A stretch of 64,000 bases of DNA from NCBI GenBank assembly GCA_948567375.1, contig OX419756.1, forward strand, positions 74,042,333 to 74,106,332. Reading direction: 5' to 3'. Within the stretch, counting starts at the first letter, position 1. The number at the start of each line of letters is the position of its first letter. The translations under genes were made by a program, and so were the position numbers. Source of the stretch: Lunularia cruciata. Taxonomy: Eukaryota > Streptophyta > Marchantiopsida > Lunulariales > Lunulariaceae. Positions 12,001-25,600 of this stretch are shown here, piece after piece. The notes beneath the pieces were generated by a model, which searched no databases, was not told the DNA's origin, and saw nothing but the letters and a program-made list of their open reading frames with translations.

Positions 12001-15000
12001 ATCTGATACTGCGGCTTCAAACAGATGTGATGTCATTCCTTCGGATTACCTCAGAACAAACAACAGTTCAATGCTCAGAATTCGACAAAATTTGGGCAGA
12101 TGAAGGTGAGCAATTAGTCTTCACTTTCGATCTCTCTAAATGTGCAAGCAGTGTTGCTTATGGTTGACGTGTTAATGAATCAATTCCTCCGAGGCACTGA
12201 TCGAGCAGTCCATGTAGGCAGAAAAGGGCTAGCTTGTCAAAGACTCTTTGCTGAAGTGAGCTGTCTACACAGATGAGAAATCCGGAGCAAATTGCATCAC
12301 TTTCTGGCGACCTAGAGCACCCCCAGGGTTTGCAGTACTTGGAGACTGTTTGACTCCTCGGTAAGTACTGTCTTTTTTGTTGCACAGTTGGTTGAATTCC
12401 GCCATTCACACCTAGCATGAGGTGATGGGTCATCTGTGATGATGTTTACATCTGAATTTCTCGGCATTGCGTGTACCCAGAATGAAGTATGACTATTGCT
12501 TATGGTGTGACAGTGGAAATTTCGGAGTTCTTTCAGGGGCTTGACTTTCTGAACTTCTGTGTATTGATCTGACAGAGATGAATCTCCATCGAAAGGAGTA
12601 ATTGCAATAAACATGAGTCTGGCTCGTGTCAAGAGACCAGTGAAATTTGATCTTGTTTGGTCGTCTTATGAGTCTCAACGGCCAGAAAATATGCACAGGG
12701 TCGTTGATTCAGACGATGATGACATACCTCAGCATTGTTCTGTATGGCTTCCAGTGGCCCCAAGAGGATACGTTGCTTTGGGTTGTGTTACAAGTTCTGG
12801 AAGAGCGCCTCCGCCACTAAATACATGCTTCTGCGTTTTGGCTCCTCTAGTTACTCCTTGCCAGATGAAGGATTGCATTATAATCTCTGGAGAGAGGTGA
12901 GTGACATAGCCTTTAAGATATCGTTTTGGAAGTCGAGAGTTCCTTGTTTTGGTCACTGAACCAGACAATTTTGTTTGAGTCAGCGGCGAGCTGCACTAGT
13001 GTGCGTACTGGTCGTGTATCTCATTCGGATTCACGCTGTAATGACAGGGCAGGAGCATCTGATGAAAAGGACACTGCATTTTGGAGAGTAGACAATTCAA
13101 CTGGCTCTTTCTTCATACACGGACATCGCGAGCAATCAATATCCTTTAAGCCCCATGAGCTTCGACAGATCATTTCCAGTTACGAGTCTTTCCCAGTGCA
13201 GGAGACAAAGCCATCTATATCAAGAGAGCCTTCTTCAGATCAGCAGAGTCCTCCCCATCGATTGGCAGCAGAAGGAAGCATTACGCAGAATTTGCCATCT
13301 GGGCGCATGTATGAGAATATCGCGCGATTTAAGCTGGTTTGGTGGGATAGGGGAAGTGGCTCCAGGAAAGGCATCTCTATATGGCGACCCGTTATTCCGG
13401 CCGGTTGTGCCATACTGGGTGATATTGCTGTGGAAGGGTGAGTTATAAAAGTATATGCCTTTTAAGGCCTTGATCCAAAGCAAACAGATTTTGCCTGCCA
13501 CTACCTCCGGTGTACTGCAGTCATAGATAAATCATCCCTTCTATATTTATCGCCGTTTCTTGTTTGAATTGTGTTCATGTTATCCAGCTGTTTGAGTTTA
13601 GTCTAAAGTAAATATTTGTTATGTCTCGCAGATATGAACCACCAAATGTCGGCTTGGTTTTACGTGATCAGGAGGAGAGTGGGCAATTGTGCAAACCTCA
13701 GCGTTTTATCTCTAGAGGAAAGCTATCACGGAAGAGGAGTATGGACAGCGTTTCGTTTTGGTTTCCAGTTGCTCCCCCTAACTACGTTGCGATGGGATGC
13801 ATTGCAAGCACCACAAATCCGCAAGAAGCATATAGTCTAGTCAGATGTGTCAGGAGTGATCTGGTGATTGGCTCAAATTTTAGCTCAAATTCTAGCCTGT
13901 GGAATACATCGTTTATGAGAAGCAGTAATGAGGAGCTGAGCATATGGCCCGTGGACAATGAGGTAATGTTCTAACTCTTTTTGATATTGCAGTGATTGGA
14001 ACACCCAACGACTGCTCTTCGAAAGTGCTATGACCAGTTGTGAAAGCCACCATGTTTCAGCTAGTATAAAGTAAGTTTACTGTTAAAGAGTTGTCAGTAT
14101 TTACTTATCATGTCAGTTAAGCGTCCTATTGTGCAAAAACGTGCAGGCATTTTCATTTTTTGTCAGTCGCACTATGAAACCACCACCGAAGCGACTTGCT
14201 CTCAGGCTTGCCGATTTCCGAGGATCAAGTGCTCCGGATAATCTTATCAGCGATATTGAGGTGAAGCGAGTTTCATCAACTTTTTTTGATGATTACGGCG
14301 GTCTGGTAAGTACATCAAAATTCTATCCCAGATTTTGTGGAATCTGAATCAGCAAATGCTCCTGCAAAGATGAATTTTTTTGTTGTCTTACACTATAAAT
14401 ATCTGGCAGATGGCACCACTAGTGGACATCTCCTTGAATGGCATAAGGGGTAGTCTGCACGGGAGGATGGAGGATTTGAGTTGTACTTTGAACTTTAGCT
14501 TGACCGCAACAAGCTTCAACGGGAAATACAATGCGTGGGAACCACTTGTGGAACCTTGTGATGGACGAGTTAGGTGTGTGTCTCTCAGCTGCCACCTACA
14601 TGTGAAGTCTTCGTCGAGTTGAGATTAGCTACTTGACTATCAGTCCTACTTTAAAGAGCAAATTTTGATATTTGTGGAACTCACATTGAAGTAAAACAGC
14701 TGCACAGGCTTTATTTGCTTGAATACGATGATGGCGTATTCAGAGTTTGATAATTTATCGGTGGCTTTTCTGCAGGTATTCATATAGCAGTGATCCTGAG
14801 AACAACGCCCGGCCGACAGAGACAAGGATCCGCTTGACAGCTTCCAGTAATTTGAATGTCAATCTTTCAACAGCAAATGTGAATATGATGCTGGAGGCAT
14901 ACGCCAGCTGGAACAGAATGAACCAGTTGGAAGAGAAGTCAAAGAAGCAGTTCACAGTGGTTGGTCCTCTAGCTTCCCCCAGTTAACTCAAAGTTACTCT

Positions 15001-18000
15001 CATTCTGCGTAGCATAATATGTTTCCCTCGGTGTTGGAAATGTCTGTGGTTGCTCATTCTGTGGGCGTCTTGGTTTTGTAGCAGGATTCAAGGGGCCGAT
15101 GGAGCAGCAAACCTGCTCTTGACGTGAAAAATCAGGAGAACTCTTGTTGTGTTATTCACAACGAGCTAGGAGAGGAACTCTTTCTACGTGTAGTAGAGCA
15201 CAAGCGATCGAAGGTTTTGCCGCTTCCATCAGGAGGTAGTGTGTCAGTGAGACTACCCACTTCACACAGGATTGAAGAACCAGGTAGCAAGGGTACATCA
15301 AGGAAAAGTTCCAACAAGTTTGTTGCTCTGAAAATTGGAGATGCCCAGGTTTGTTTATTAGTCCTCCGTGGATCTTTTATACATTTTCGCACTTTGTCTT
15401 CCCCATGCACTCAAATCAGCATTCGCTAGAATAACTAGTAAAACTTCTCGGCGGACGATCCTGCTTTACTGCGTACTTAGTGCATCCGGTGTCTCTTTCA
15501 CATGGCCTTCTAGTGAGATTTGACAGATCTTGACATGCTACCAAGATAAGAACTTCACCAGATTTCTTGATACCAAAAGTCATTGTTTTGTAGATTATGC
15601 ATATGTGAGTGAGGTACAATCGATGTGAGGGTTGATCCATTCAAGCGTAGTGCTTTTAAACTTCATAATTAAACTTTAGGGTTTCTGGTCTATATACAGC
15701 AACTCTAATTGGTTGTAGTAATTATCTTCATATGTATCGTATGCTGGGTTACCATCATATGTCAGAGTTAGAGTCAGTCCTGTCAGACGTGGAGGTGGAA
15801 CCGGTTGTTTACAACGGGTTCTGTATCCCGTTACAGAAATATATACCATATGCTGTTTGAGTTTCACGTAAATGTGAGTCTCTGCACATCCTGGTCTAAC
15901 TACAAGAAGGTTAATGTGTTCCATAGCTTCCCAGAAACGAAGGCATAGGGGGCCGGGATTACATGGTGGCCATGCGTGTGGTTCCTCGTACACAGTCTTC
16001 TGATCAGCGGCAGCTTCAGTATCAAAGTGCCCGAACACGTTGTGTCCCTCCAGAAGAGGGTGCATTTTCAGAGAACATCACTGTTCACTGGGATGAGACG
16101 TTTATCTTCGAGATTGATTCAGAGGTGAGATGTTTGGCAAATGTTTTGGCATATTCTGTTTAAGTAGTCATTAAACGTCGAGAGTACGAACGTCCAGATT
16201 TGCCAAACTAATAAGTGTATTTGTCCCAATATTCGAGAATTTGTTGAATTTTATCTGCCAGAAACGTTATGCATGTGTAAATGTTAGGGTGGTCTAATAT
16301 ACAACTTAATGAGAAGGGCAGTGAGGTCTATCAAATGAGGTAGAATTGCCATTATCTTAGTATCAGGCGGTTACAGCTGCCCATTTTTTGACGACACCGA
16401 TCCAGCGAATACAGTGGCAGATACCCATTGAACCAGGCTAAGTTTCAAAGTTAAGCTCTCTAGCGTGCAGAACGTAATTTTGCACATTTTCTGTCATTGT
16501 TTACGTCAATGCACGTGGAGGTCTTCAATCTGCCTTCACAGATCTGGAAGATTGGTGCTACCTTGTCTTTTAGTGAAATCACCTCTCAAAGTACCTGGAT
16601 GAGACTTCTGACGCACAAAATGTGCCTTCTTTTTGGGCAATAGGAAGGGAATACAGCAGAGATGGTCATCACTGATTTGAGTAAAGGTAATTATTGTAAT
16701 GAAATTGAGGTTTCGACCTTTTCAATTGATTTTCTCTGTGTCCTTCCCCAAGTACTTCATTAGATAGATAGTAATCATCAGCTTTCCGCAAAGTTCTGGA
16801 GAAATCTTACGTCGTCTCCTCCTTTCAGGTACTCCGATTGGGTTCTGCTCATCTCAGCTGTCACATGGAACACCACATCGGACAAAGTCTGGCCCTGACA
16901 GTCAGAAACCGTGGTCAGAGCTGGAGTTGGAATGGGAGTCTGTTTATCCTATGCAAAGCTCTGAGGTTAGTTTCCAAAATTTCAAGCAGATGTTTCTTGT
17001 TCTGCATTGCAGCTGCGTGTTAGTGCATGGAATTCATGTATCGTATGCCTCAATTAGCTTATCAACATTACACTTGCGATGATGATAAGCTACTTGCACT
17101 TTGCTGCGCCATCACACTGCGCCTCCGATGTCACTAGAACATGAGTCATAAATACAGAAAATAATTGTTGTCCTGCTGAGTAATGAGCTAAAGCTCGCAA
17201 ATTGTTCTGTCTCCGAAAAGCAGCCTTGAGATGATCATTCTAATAGCAATTGATTGCGGACAGATAGATAGAGAACTAAGTTGACCTCTCAGTTAGTATT
17301 TAAGGTTGCAACTAAATCGTTATCTTCCTTCTGATGTTATAGATCCACTTCTAATCTTGTCTATGATCTACTATTGAAGGATTAATGGGAAGACATTTAT
17401 ATTGCATGCTACTTTTCTGCTGCAGCTCAAAGACGACGGGTTTCGAGAACCATGCGGTAGAATAAGCCTGGCGAAGCATTTCTTCAGTTTTGGTGGAGAG
17501 CCTACAAAAGATGTTGACGGCAAAAGTCGTGAGGCAGGAACTTTCCAATTTAGCCCATCACCGGAAGGACCCTGGAGTCAAATTGGTTTGAATTACGCTT
17601 TGGGTGCGGCACCTTGGATGGCGCACAAGGATGTAATGGCCAGTGAGTTCTATGTAGAAGGGGGAGTCAAGCACCTGATCATTCGCTCGCTCGTCGTCGT
17701 CCAAAATGGCACGGACTTCGACTTAGAAGTTAGTTTATGTATGCTGTCTGCCCTTGGGACGAAAACAGCGGCAGTAGAGAGCGAAGCTGGAGAAATCGTG
17801 GACGAAGAAATATTTGAGAATGAGCGATACCAACCTTTGGTTGGCTGGGGAAGCAAATGGCCCGGTCACCTCTTACCCTCAGACCCTGGACGATACAGTG
17901 GAAAAGACTCAAAAGTATCAACAGAGGTAAGGTTTCATAGGAGTTATGTTCTAATTGTCTGGTTATGGTAGTGTCGTACGGTTGTTCCATGCTGTCCAAA

Positions 18001-21000
18001 GCTCAAAGTTCGCATGTTTTGTGAGATAATATGGCTATCTACAATTTCAATGAAGCAATTAACGTTTCGAATTGTATCAACACAGGAGTTTCCTGTCGTG
18101 AAGCTGCCACCAGGCTGGACGTGGACAAATGACTGGCATATTGATCGGGAGGACCCTGGGGTAGATGAAGGTGGTTGGGGTTATGGTTTTGATTTTCGCA
18201 ACATGACGTGGCCTCCTACTGATGGTTCTGGAAAGATGCTTAGATTCGTAAGGCGCAGGAGATGGGTCCGATCCAGGCAATCTGTGACTGGTGGAAGTAC
18301 TAGAGTACTAGTTGGGACTTTACAACCCGGTGGTAAGATCCCGCTACCAATAGCATGTCTACGTGCCACGAGTCCCGACTATTGCCTCCAGATTAGACCA
18401 CGCTGTGAGGGATATAACTCTGGGTCTTATCGATGGAGCCAGGTAATTCCTCATAAAGGGTTTCCTGAACATAGAACTAAACAGGAAACACAGAGCGAAA
18501 TAAGAATACAATCGCTTATTGAGACGGAAGAGCTGTTAACCTGTTGCACTGAAGCGTCCAGTAGCTCCTCAGGAGAAAAAGACATGTGGTTCTGTCTGGA
18601 AACAACGGGCACAATTATCGGAAAAGATGCACGGGTGAATCCAATCAAAGACTGGAAACTGGTCGTCACAGCCCCGATGATGATTCTAAACTATCTTCCA
18701 GTCCCATCTGAGTACACTGTATACGAGAAACGAACTACCAAGGGTCTAACAAAACGAGAGAGAGGAGTCATCAAACCTGGGGAAGCTGCAGGACTTTTCC
18801 ATGTAGACCTCAGGAAACCGTTGCATCTAACTTGGCATCCTCAAGGTGGTTGGCACCCCAAGAAGGTATCCTTCATACCTGCTTTCCTCCTTAATTTCAT
18901 CTGCACTCGGTTTGTCTTACCACCTAACAATTTTTACGTTTTCCTTGTAGGAAACTGTCGTCATTTCCCATTCATACAGAGACGCTGCCAATCACATTTC
19001 CTACACCAATCCCAAAACTTCAAGGTATGAAGATTCTGCCTTGTATATTATCGTTGCCGCATAGCTCTTTAGTTGTTTGGGTCAACTGGAGGTAATAGCG
19101 TTCATGTTTAATGTAAAATCCAGGGGAAGTTCCTGAAGAATGTGTCTTTTATGGTAAGAGATGAACTTATGTCAACAGTAAAAATTGGCAACTGATGTTG
19201 AACAACGGCACTGCTGCATGTCTTATCAGCTTATGCCTGTTTTGATCTTCCCGGTCACACTTGACCAAACTTATGCATCGGGCTACAACATGCCCATTTA
19301 TGCTCACGTTGACTTGTATGTAGGTCAATGGAAGTTATGATAGAATACGATCAGGATGTAAAGGGTGTTGCAGCAAAAGTTCTACGAATCTATGTACCTT
19401 GTTGGCTGGATAGTGCCAAGTGCCCAGCTCTCCAATTCAGATTTATGGACATCATACAATGTGGGGATTCTAAGGCTGTGAGCGGAAACGCGACAAATCA
19501 TGATGGGATAACATTGGGCAAAGTCAAGGAACAGATAAATCAGGATGAGATGGAAAACTGCCAGACAATGCTTTCGGATATAGATCTGGATACTATGGGG
19601 CTGGCAGTTGCTGTGACCAGCAGCAATCCCAACGAGTTTGGGCCCGTTTCAGCTCTCAGTTCTCTCACGAACCCGGTACGTTGATCCATATTTTGTTCTT
19701 CCAAGTTCCATATCAAGTTAAATAAGAAGACGAGTCAACTAACTTCTCTTTTCAAGATTTGTGTTCTTTCGATTGCAAAAGGTGCGTAAGGTGAATAGAA
19801 GGGTAATTTGTATCCAGTGCTTAATCCGAGTAGAAGGTCCAACCTTGATCTGATAAATCGGAAAAACTCAAATCTGTTTGGAAGTAGTAAACTCCAGTAA
19901 CAGCTACGCTGATCCGGAAATAACACATATGGAGTATACATGCTAACCTTAGATCAACTCGAGTTCTCAAGGTCCCCGTCGTGGACTGCTGTTACTGGAA
20001 GCAAACAAAAGCTAATTATTCTTCTGCCTTTTGTCATCCAGGATGGAACCGTCGAACTAAGAGGGTTAGCTGAGAACGGTTCATTCTACCGCTTTCTTGT
20101 AACGACAGCTTCCTGCCCGTTGCACTTCGTCAAAACAAAGGTAAAGGGAATAGTTTCCCCCTTCATTAGTGAGAAATACCTGTATGAGCTAGAAAAAGTC
20201 GATATATCGAGTTGTTTGATAGCTTTATCTTTATCCTTGCTGCTTTCATATTTCGTTACTGAACTAGGATAGTGGATCTCAAATCTGATTTTGATCCTTG
20301 TTACTTCACAGGTTGTTCGCATCCGGCCTTACATTTTATTCACCAATCGGCTTGGAGAGACTCTTCACCTCAAACAGAAGCAAGCTGATGATGCTAATAC
20401 CTTGAAATCTTCTGATTGGAGAGTGTCGTTTCCATTTCCCGAAACTGAGGAATCTGAGCTATTGCAGGTCCTTTTCCGATTCTTATCCTCTAAAATCCAG
20501 TGCTGCTTGCAGTCAAAAGTGTATTCAGAATTATACCTACGTCTATATTTGCATAGTTCCAAAAACATCATGCCGAATGGAAAATAGTTAGTTAGTTTAC
20601 AGCTCAGTAATCAATAGCCTTCGTTCAGCAACGGTTTGTCCGGGGCATTATTATTGGCGAAAAGCAAAACTTCTCCACGTTTTAGTGTTTAGAGATAGTA
20701 ATTAGATTGAATAAACTTCGATGAATGTTATGCTGTGAATCATGAAAATTATGGAATGGGAACGTATTGGCGTAATCTTTAGTGTGGAATTTTATTTCTT
20801 CTTAAAGTCAGAGAGGATTCTCATTCTGTTTTAGGTCTGAAACAAGTGCGAAACCAGTCATTGTCAGACTTGGTCGGCAGATTATTGAAATGGAGAGAAG
20901 TGACTTTTTCCCTTGCAGATTAAGGTAGACGGATGCCACTGGTCACACCCTTTCGCCATTGACAAAGAAACAACCATGCACATTGCATTGCGCAAAGAGG

Positions 21001-22607
21001 GAGGAGGAAGACGAAGTGTTCGAGTTGAAATTCGGGGATATGAAGAAGGATCTCGCTTTCTAGTCATGTTCAGATTAGGATCTGTTCGAGGTCCTTACAG
21101 GTACGGCATATACATATAGCTGATTCACCAGCAGATTTCCTTCGGTGATGCCCCGGGGTATATGCATCCAGTTGACCCCTATTTAAATCAGATATGTTGA
21201 CTTTGACTCTTATGTGTTGTGCTTTTCATTAAAGACAGATAGCCTGCACGTCGCTAATTAGCTCATTGCTTTGCACAGGCTGGACAACCGCTGCAGTAAG
21301 AGTCCCCTCAAGATTCGCCAGAGTGGCCTTGATGATGATGCCTGGCAGGATCTGCTTCCACACTCAACTAAGACATTTGCTTGGGAGGACCATTGTCATG
21401 ATCAACTTTTGGAAGTGGTAGCGGCTGGCAGCAACGTGACCATCGATGCCAACAAACTCGGTGACCACCCTCCCATTATTTCAGGCTATGACTCTACCAC
21501 GATTTGCGTCCGTGTATTGGAATTGATGGACGTCAAGACCGTGAGATTCTATGAAGAAATTGAAGCGCAGGATACACCGGAGGAAGTTGAAGAGATATCA
21601 CAGAGTCAACGAGATTTGGATCCAGTGAAGGAGGAAGAGCAAGCAGTGTCATCTCGGACAGAGGTCGTGGTAGACATTCCCAAGTTGGGGCTATCAATGA
21701 CTGATCAAAAGCCACAGGAAATCTTGTACTTGTGTTTGGGTGGTGTCATGGTCACGTACCAAATGGGATTTGGTGAGAGAACTAGCAGGTAAGAACACTT
21801 TTTTGTGGCTGCATTTTAGTAGGCAAGACACTATGGTCCCTTCAAGATAATCCATCTTAGTTTAGACAGTTGATTGAGACGTAGGGAATATTGATCAAGC
21901 AACAATTGTATGAGTTACACATAGATAAACCTTGAGAAAAGGGTCGTTGAGGTGAGAAAGCTTTTTATACCCGACGTAATTGGGAACTCAGAGAATATCG
22001 AGGTAAAAGTAAAGTTTGCCCTCCATTTTGTATATCTTTTGTGCACAACGATATCCTTGCTAAAAGCATAATCGTCAATCTGCCATGTTTGGGGTCCTGA
22101 GCAGATTCAAATTGCGAGTTGGCGAACTGCAACTGGACAATCAACTTCCTCTTGCATGGATGCCCGTGCTTCTTGCTCCAGAAAGGAGAAACGAAGAGAA
22201 AGATTTCTTGTTGAAGGCCACGGTCATAATGTTTGACGACCATGTTGAAACGACGACTGTTTTCCCCTATGTCGGTGTTGAAGTAAGTACTTTGTTCAGA
22301 TTGAAGTAGCGGAAACTTTGTTTTGTCGGATGTTTTGGAGTTCTCTATTATCCCCAGATACTCGGTCCATATCTCCATCAATTTGGTCAAGCAAAACAAA
22401 GAGCTCATCTTCGCTCAGTAGCATCTATAGTACCCTGCAATAGGTGAAGCTGCATTCCATTACATTGTGATAAGAATTGTTGTTTCCTCTGAATGAAGTT
22501 GAAGGTCTATCCTCAGTCATTCTGACTTCTGATATATCAGACATCCTAGCACTCAGTTTTCCCAGTCTCACCAGAGTAAACATTCCTGATTTCTCACAGC
22601 AATACTC

Positions 22608-22670
<63 letters not shown>

Positions 22671-25600
22671 TTCAGAGATAATACACAACAGTTCACTCAC
22701 ATAGCATGATAGACACCCCAAGATAAGCAGCACAGAAAACACCTGAAACCATGGACAAAGTGCTAGGAATGACCCTTGCAGGAGAACTGACTATTCCAAG
22801 CTCAGAAACACAGTTATATACACAGAAGCAAAAGCTAGGAGGCTGCTTTGTATAACCCTAGAGTGGCTGCGCCTCATTTTACCCTAATGAGATAGCTGAA
22901 CCCTAGAGGTGCCTAAACTAGAACCACAAAAACTAGAGAATGCACTAAACTAGAGATTAACTAAATCTAACACATCGTGTATTCCAGTACTCAACATATG
23001 TGGTGAACGATTGTGATTTATGACGATTCATGACTTGCTTTGCATATATTCATTGTTAGTTCGCCGAAACTATATTGCAAGTTACAAAGTAGAGTCTTGT
23101 CTGTCAGCCCTTTCATCTAGCGGCCACCTCATACTGTTACTCAATATATTTCGGTGGGACATTTGCCTAGGTGAGTGACTCCATGTAGAAAGTAGAAATT
23201 GCGTTTATTCTAACATATTGCTTATCATGTGTAGTGCGCATGCGGATGGCGGATCAACGTCCATGAGCCAATTATATGGGCTATAGTTGAGATGTACAAC
23301 AACCTCCACTTGGATCGTCTGTCTGATGGTTCCGATGTTGTCCAGGTCGATCCAGAGTATAAAATTGAGTAAGTACATTATATCTAGAACCCTTTCAGTC
23401 AATCAAATTATAAGGGAATATAATTCAGTGCTTTTATTTTCTCGTAGACTTTAAGGGCAATTCACGGTTTAGGGTCTTCAGCACGAATCACTGTACTCAG
23501 CTCCACACATGCGAGCGACCGTCCCAGATGTTTCCAAGGAAATTTATTCTGCCAGATATGCACGTTTCTGGTTCGCATATAGTCATTATTCATTTTGATT
23601 CGTATGTTCTGCATAATGTGGAATTGTAAATGGCATTACACACGAGGTCAACGTGGTAAAATCTTCAACTATGTCAGCGGAAGTTTCTCGACAATGGCGC
23701 CCTTACGGATTACGCTGTCATAAATTCGATAAACGCTTCCGCATTTTCTCTCTAGTATTACCTCAGCTTGCAAACTAGGGACAATTAAGTCAGAATCTGA
23801 GAGGTATAAAGGGATTTGTATGTCTCATAAATCTTACCTTCGAGCGCCCCGGAGAGCTCCGGAGACCGGTGGTAAAGTATAGACGTAAGGATTACCGAAT
23901 GCTGTGCGTTGGACATTCAGGAGAGTCATTTAGAGGGATTATTTCTTCCTTGGCTCTCCTTTGAAAGGTATCTGGAGAGAACTTCCGTTTTATTCTTTCC
24001 CGAAAAGGCGGGACGCTTCTAGTCAAGCTCGTCTATAGGACTTGAGGCAGGAGTAGAATTTTATCATGTTTCACATATTTCACCCTGTACTGCCGACCCA
24101 CGTTCTATGTACGGTTTCACGTTTTTGACATTCTCCGCACCCGACCACTAACAGTCATTGAGCCTGTTTGTTTGTTGCCATACAAGGCATGGCTCTCGCC
24201 CTTTTACTAAACACTATTCGACTAAAGTGACTCCTGGGCTACCTGCATAACCACTCTCTACTTCATTATATTTATCGCATATGCTTGGCGTGCTAGCTGC
24301 GGTTCTCTCTCTTTTTCTGCTTTCAAGTATATTCTTCACCCTACTGATATATATATGTCAGAACCTGGTATATGTCCTCCACTTCTGAACCTGCATATGA
24401 TATACAGGTCAGTTACTCACTCACACCTTTCCACCTTGCCATCTGACTGCTGGTTTTTCCTCTGCTGCCGTCCTGGTCTACTATACTAGATGATCAATGC
24501 TTTTTATTCTCTTGTGAAGGGGAGGCTAAAAGCTGATGCTGGCCTCCCTATTCCGTTCATCTTTGCGTCTGCATTTTTTGGGTACCACTTTCAGAAAGAA
24601 CCAAGTTTGCCTTTGGCACTCATGAACAAAGGAACAGAAACTCGGAACGGGAGATACTGGCATTGCATCCAGCTATCTTGGCACCCCGCAAAGCACTGAC
24701 AAGATCGTGGGTGTTATCTTGCAGACTTACTATGAGAAGATTGCCCTTTCCTTACTGTGTTTTGTAGTGTTGACGTACTCATGCTGACCTAGAGCATGCA
24801 GGGGTTAATGCAGCCCTCATACACTCACCCCCGGGAGCATCTCATAATTTGTTAGACTTAGGGAGTTACATGTGCTATGCACTGAGAGCTTCATACTGTC
24901 AACACGTCATGCTTCTCTTTCAAGGTTACACTTGCTCGCACTCATTATGTACTGCAGGTACCTATGCATCAAGAACATCATACCGATCGCTGTATGCAGA
25001 TTTAAGCATGCATACCGCACTATGTAACTGATGGTTATGACGATCTTGATTAGGTCACCATCATATATAGGAGTCATAGTCACTCCATGTTAGACGTGGA
25101 ACCGGGTTGTTTACAACGGGTTCTGTATTTCATTGCGTAATTTGTCATCTTAATGTCTAAGACAAAAATTTTGTGTGATGGCAGATTGATCGATGTGTCT
25201 GAAATACGTTTGAAGTTAACTTTAGAGACCGCTCCAGCCGCACGTCCTCGTGGTATGCTTGGTTATTGGAGTCCATTCGTCACGGGTCTTGGAAATACCA
25301 ACAAAATGCCGGTAAGCTTTTCATTGAGTACTGAACAGCTTAAGTTGCTCTAAACCACCTTCAGTGACGAAGGAGCAACAAGAAATAACGATTTATTTGC
25401 TGTTCTTACAGATCCACTTGAGCAACGTTTTCCATGAACAGCGATACATGAGGAAAAGTCAGATTGGTCCTGCGGTCTCAAACAGAATACGAAGAGATTT
25501 GATCCACCAACCTCTTCTTCTTTTGAGTGGAGTAGATTTTCTAGGAAATGCAAGCTCCACGATAGGAACGTTGAGCAAAGGCGCAGCCCAGTTGTCAAGT

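Noticed and set aside
15676-16065. 129-codon minus-strand frame
   Set aside because: It is antisense to VPS13 exon 11 and its upstream intron, has no family motif, and covers the palindromic repeat.
23235-23368. VPS13 disrupted at the solo LTR
   Set aside because: Exons on both sides of the solo LTR join in phase 0 and read conserved VPS13 motifs, so the insertion is intronic.
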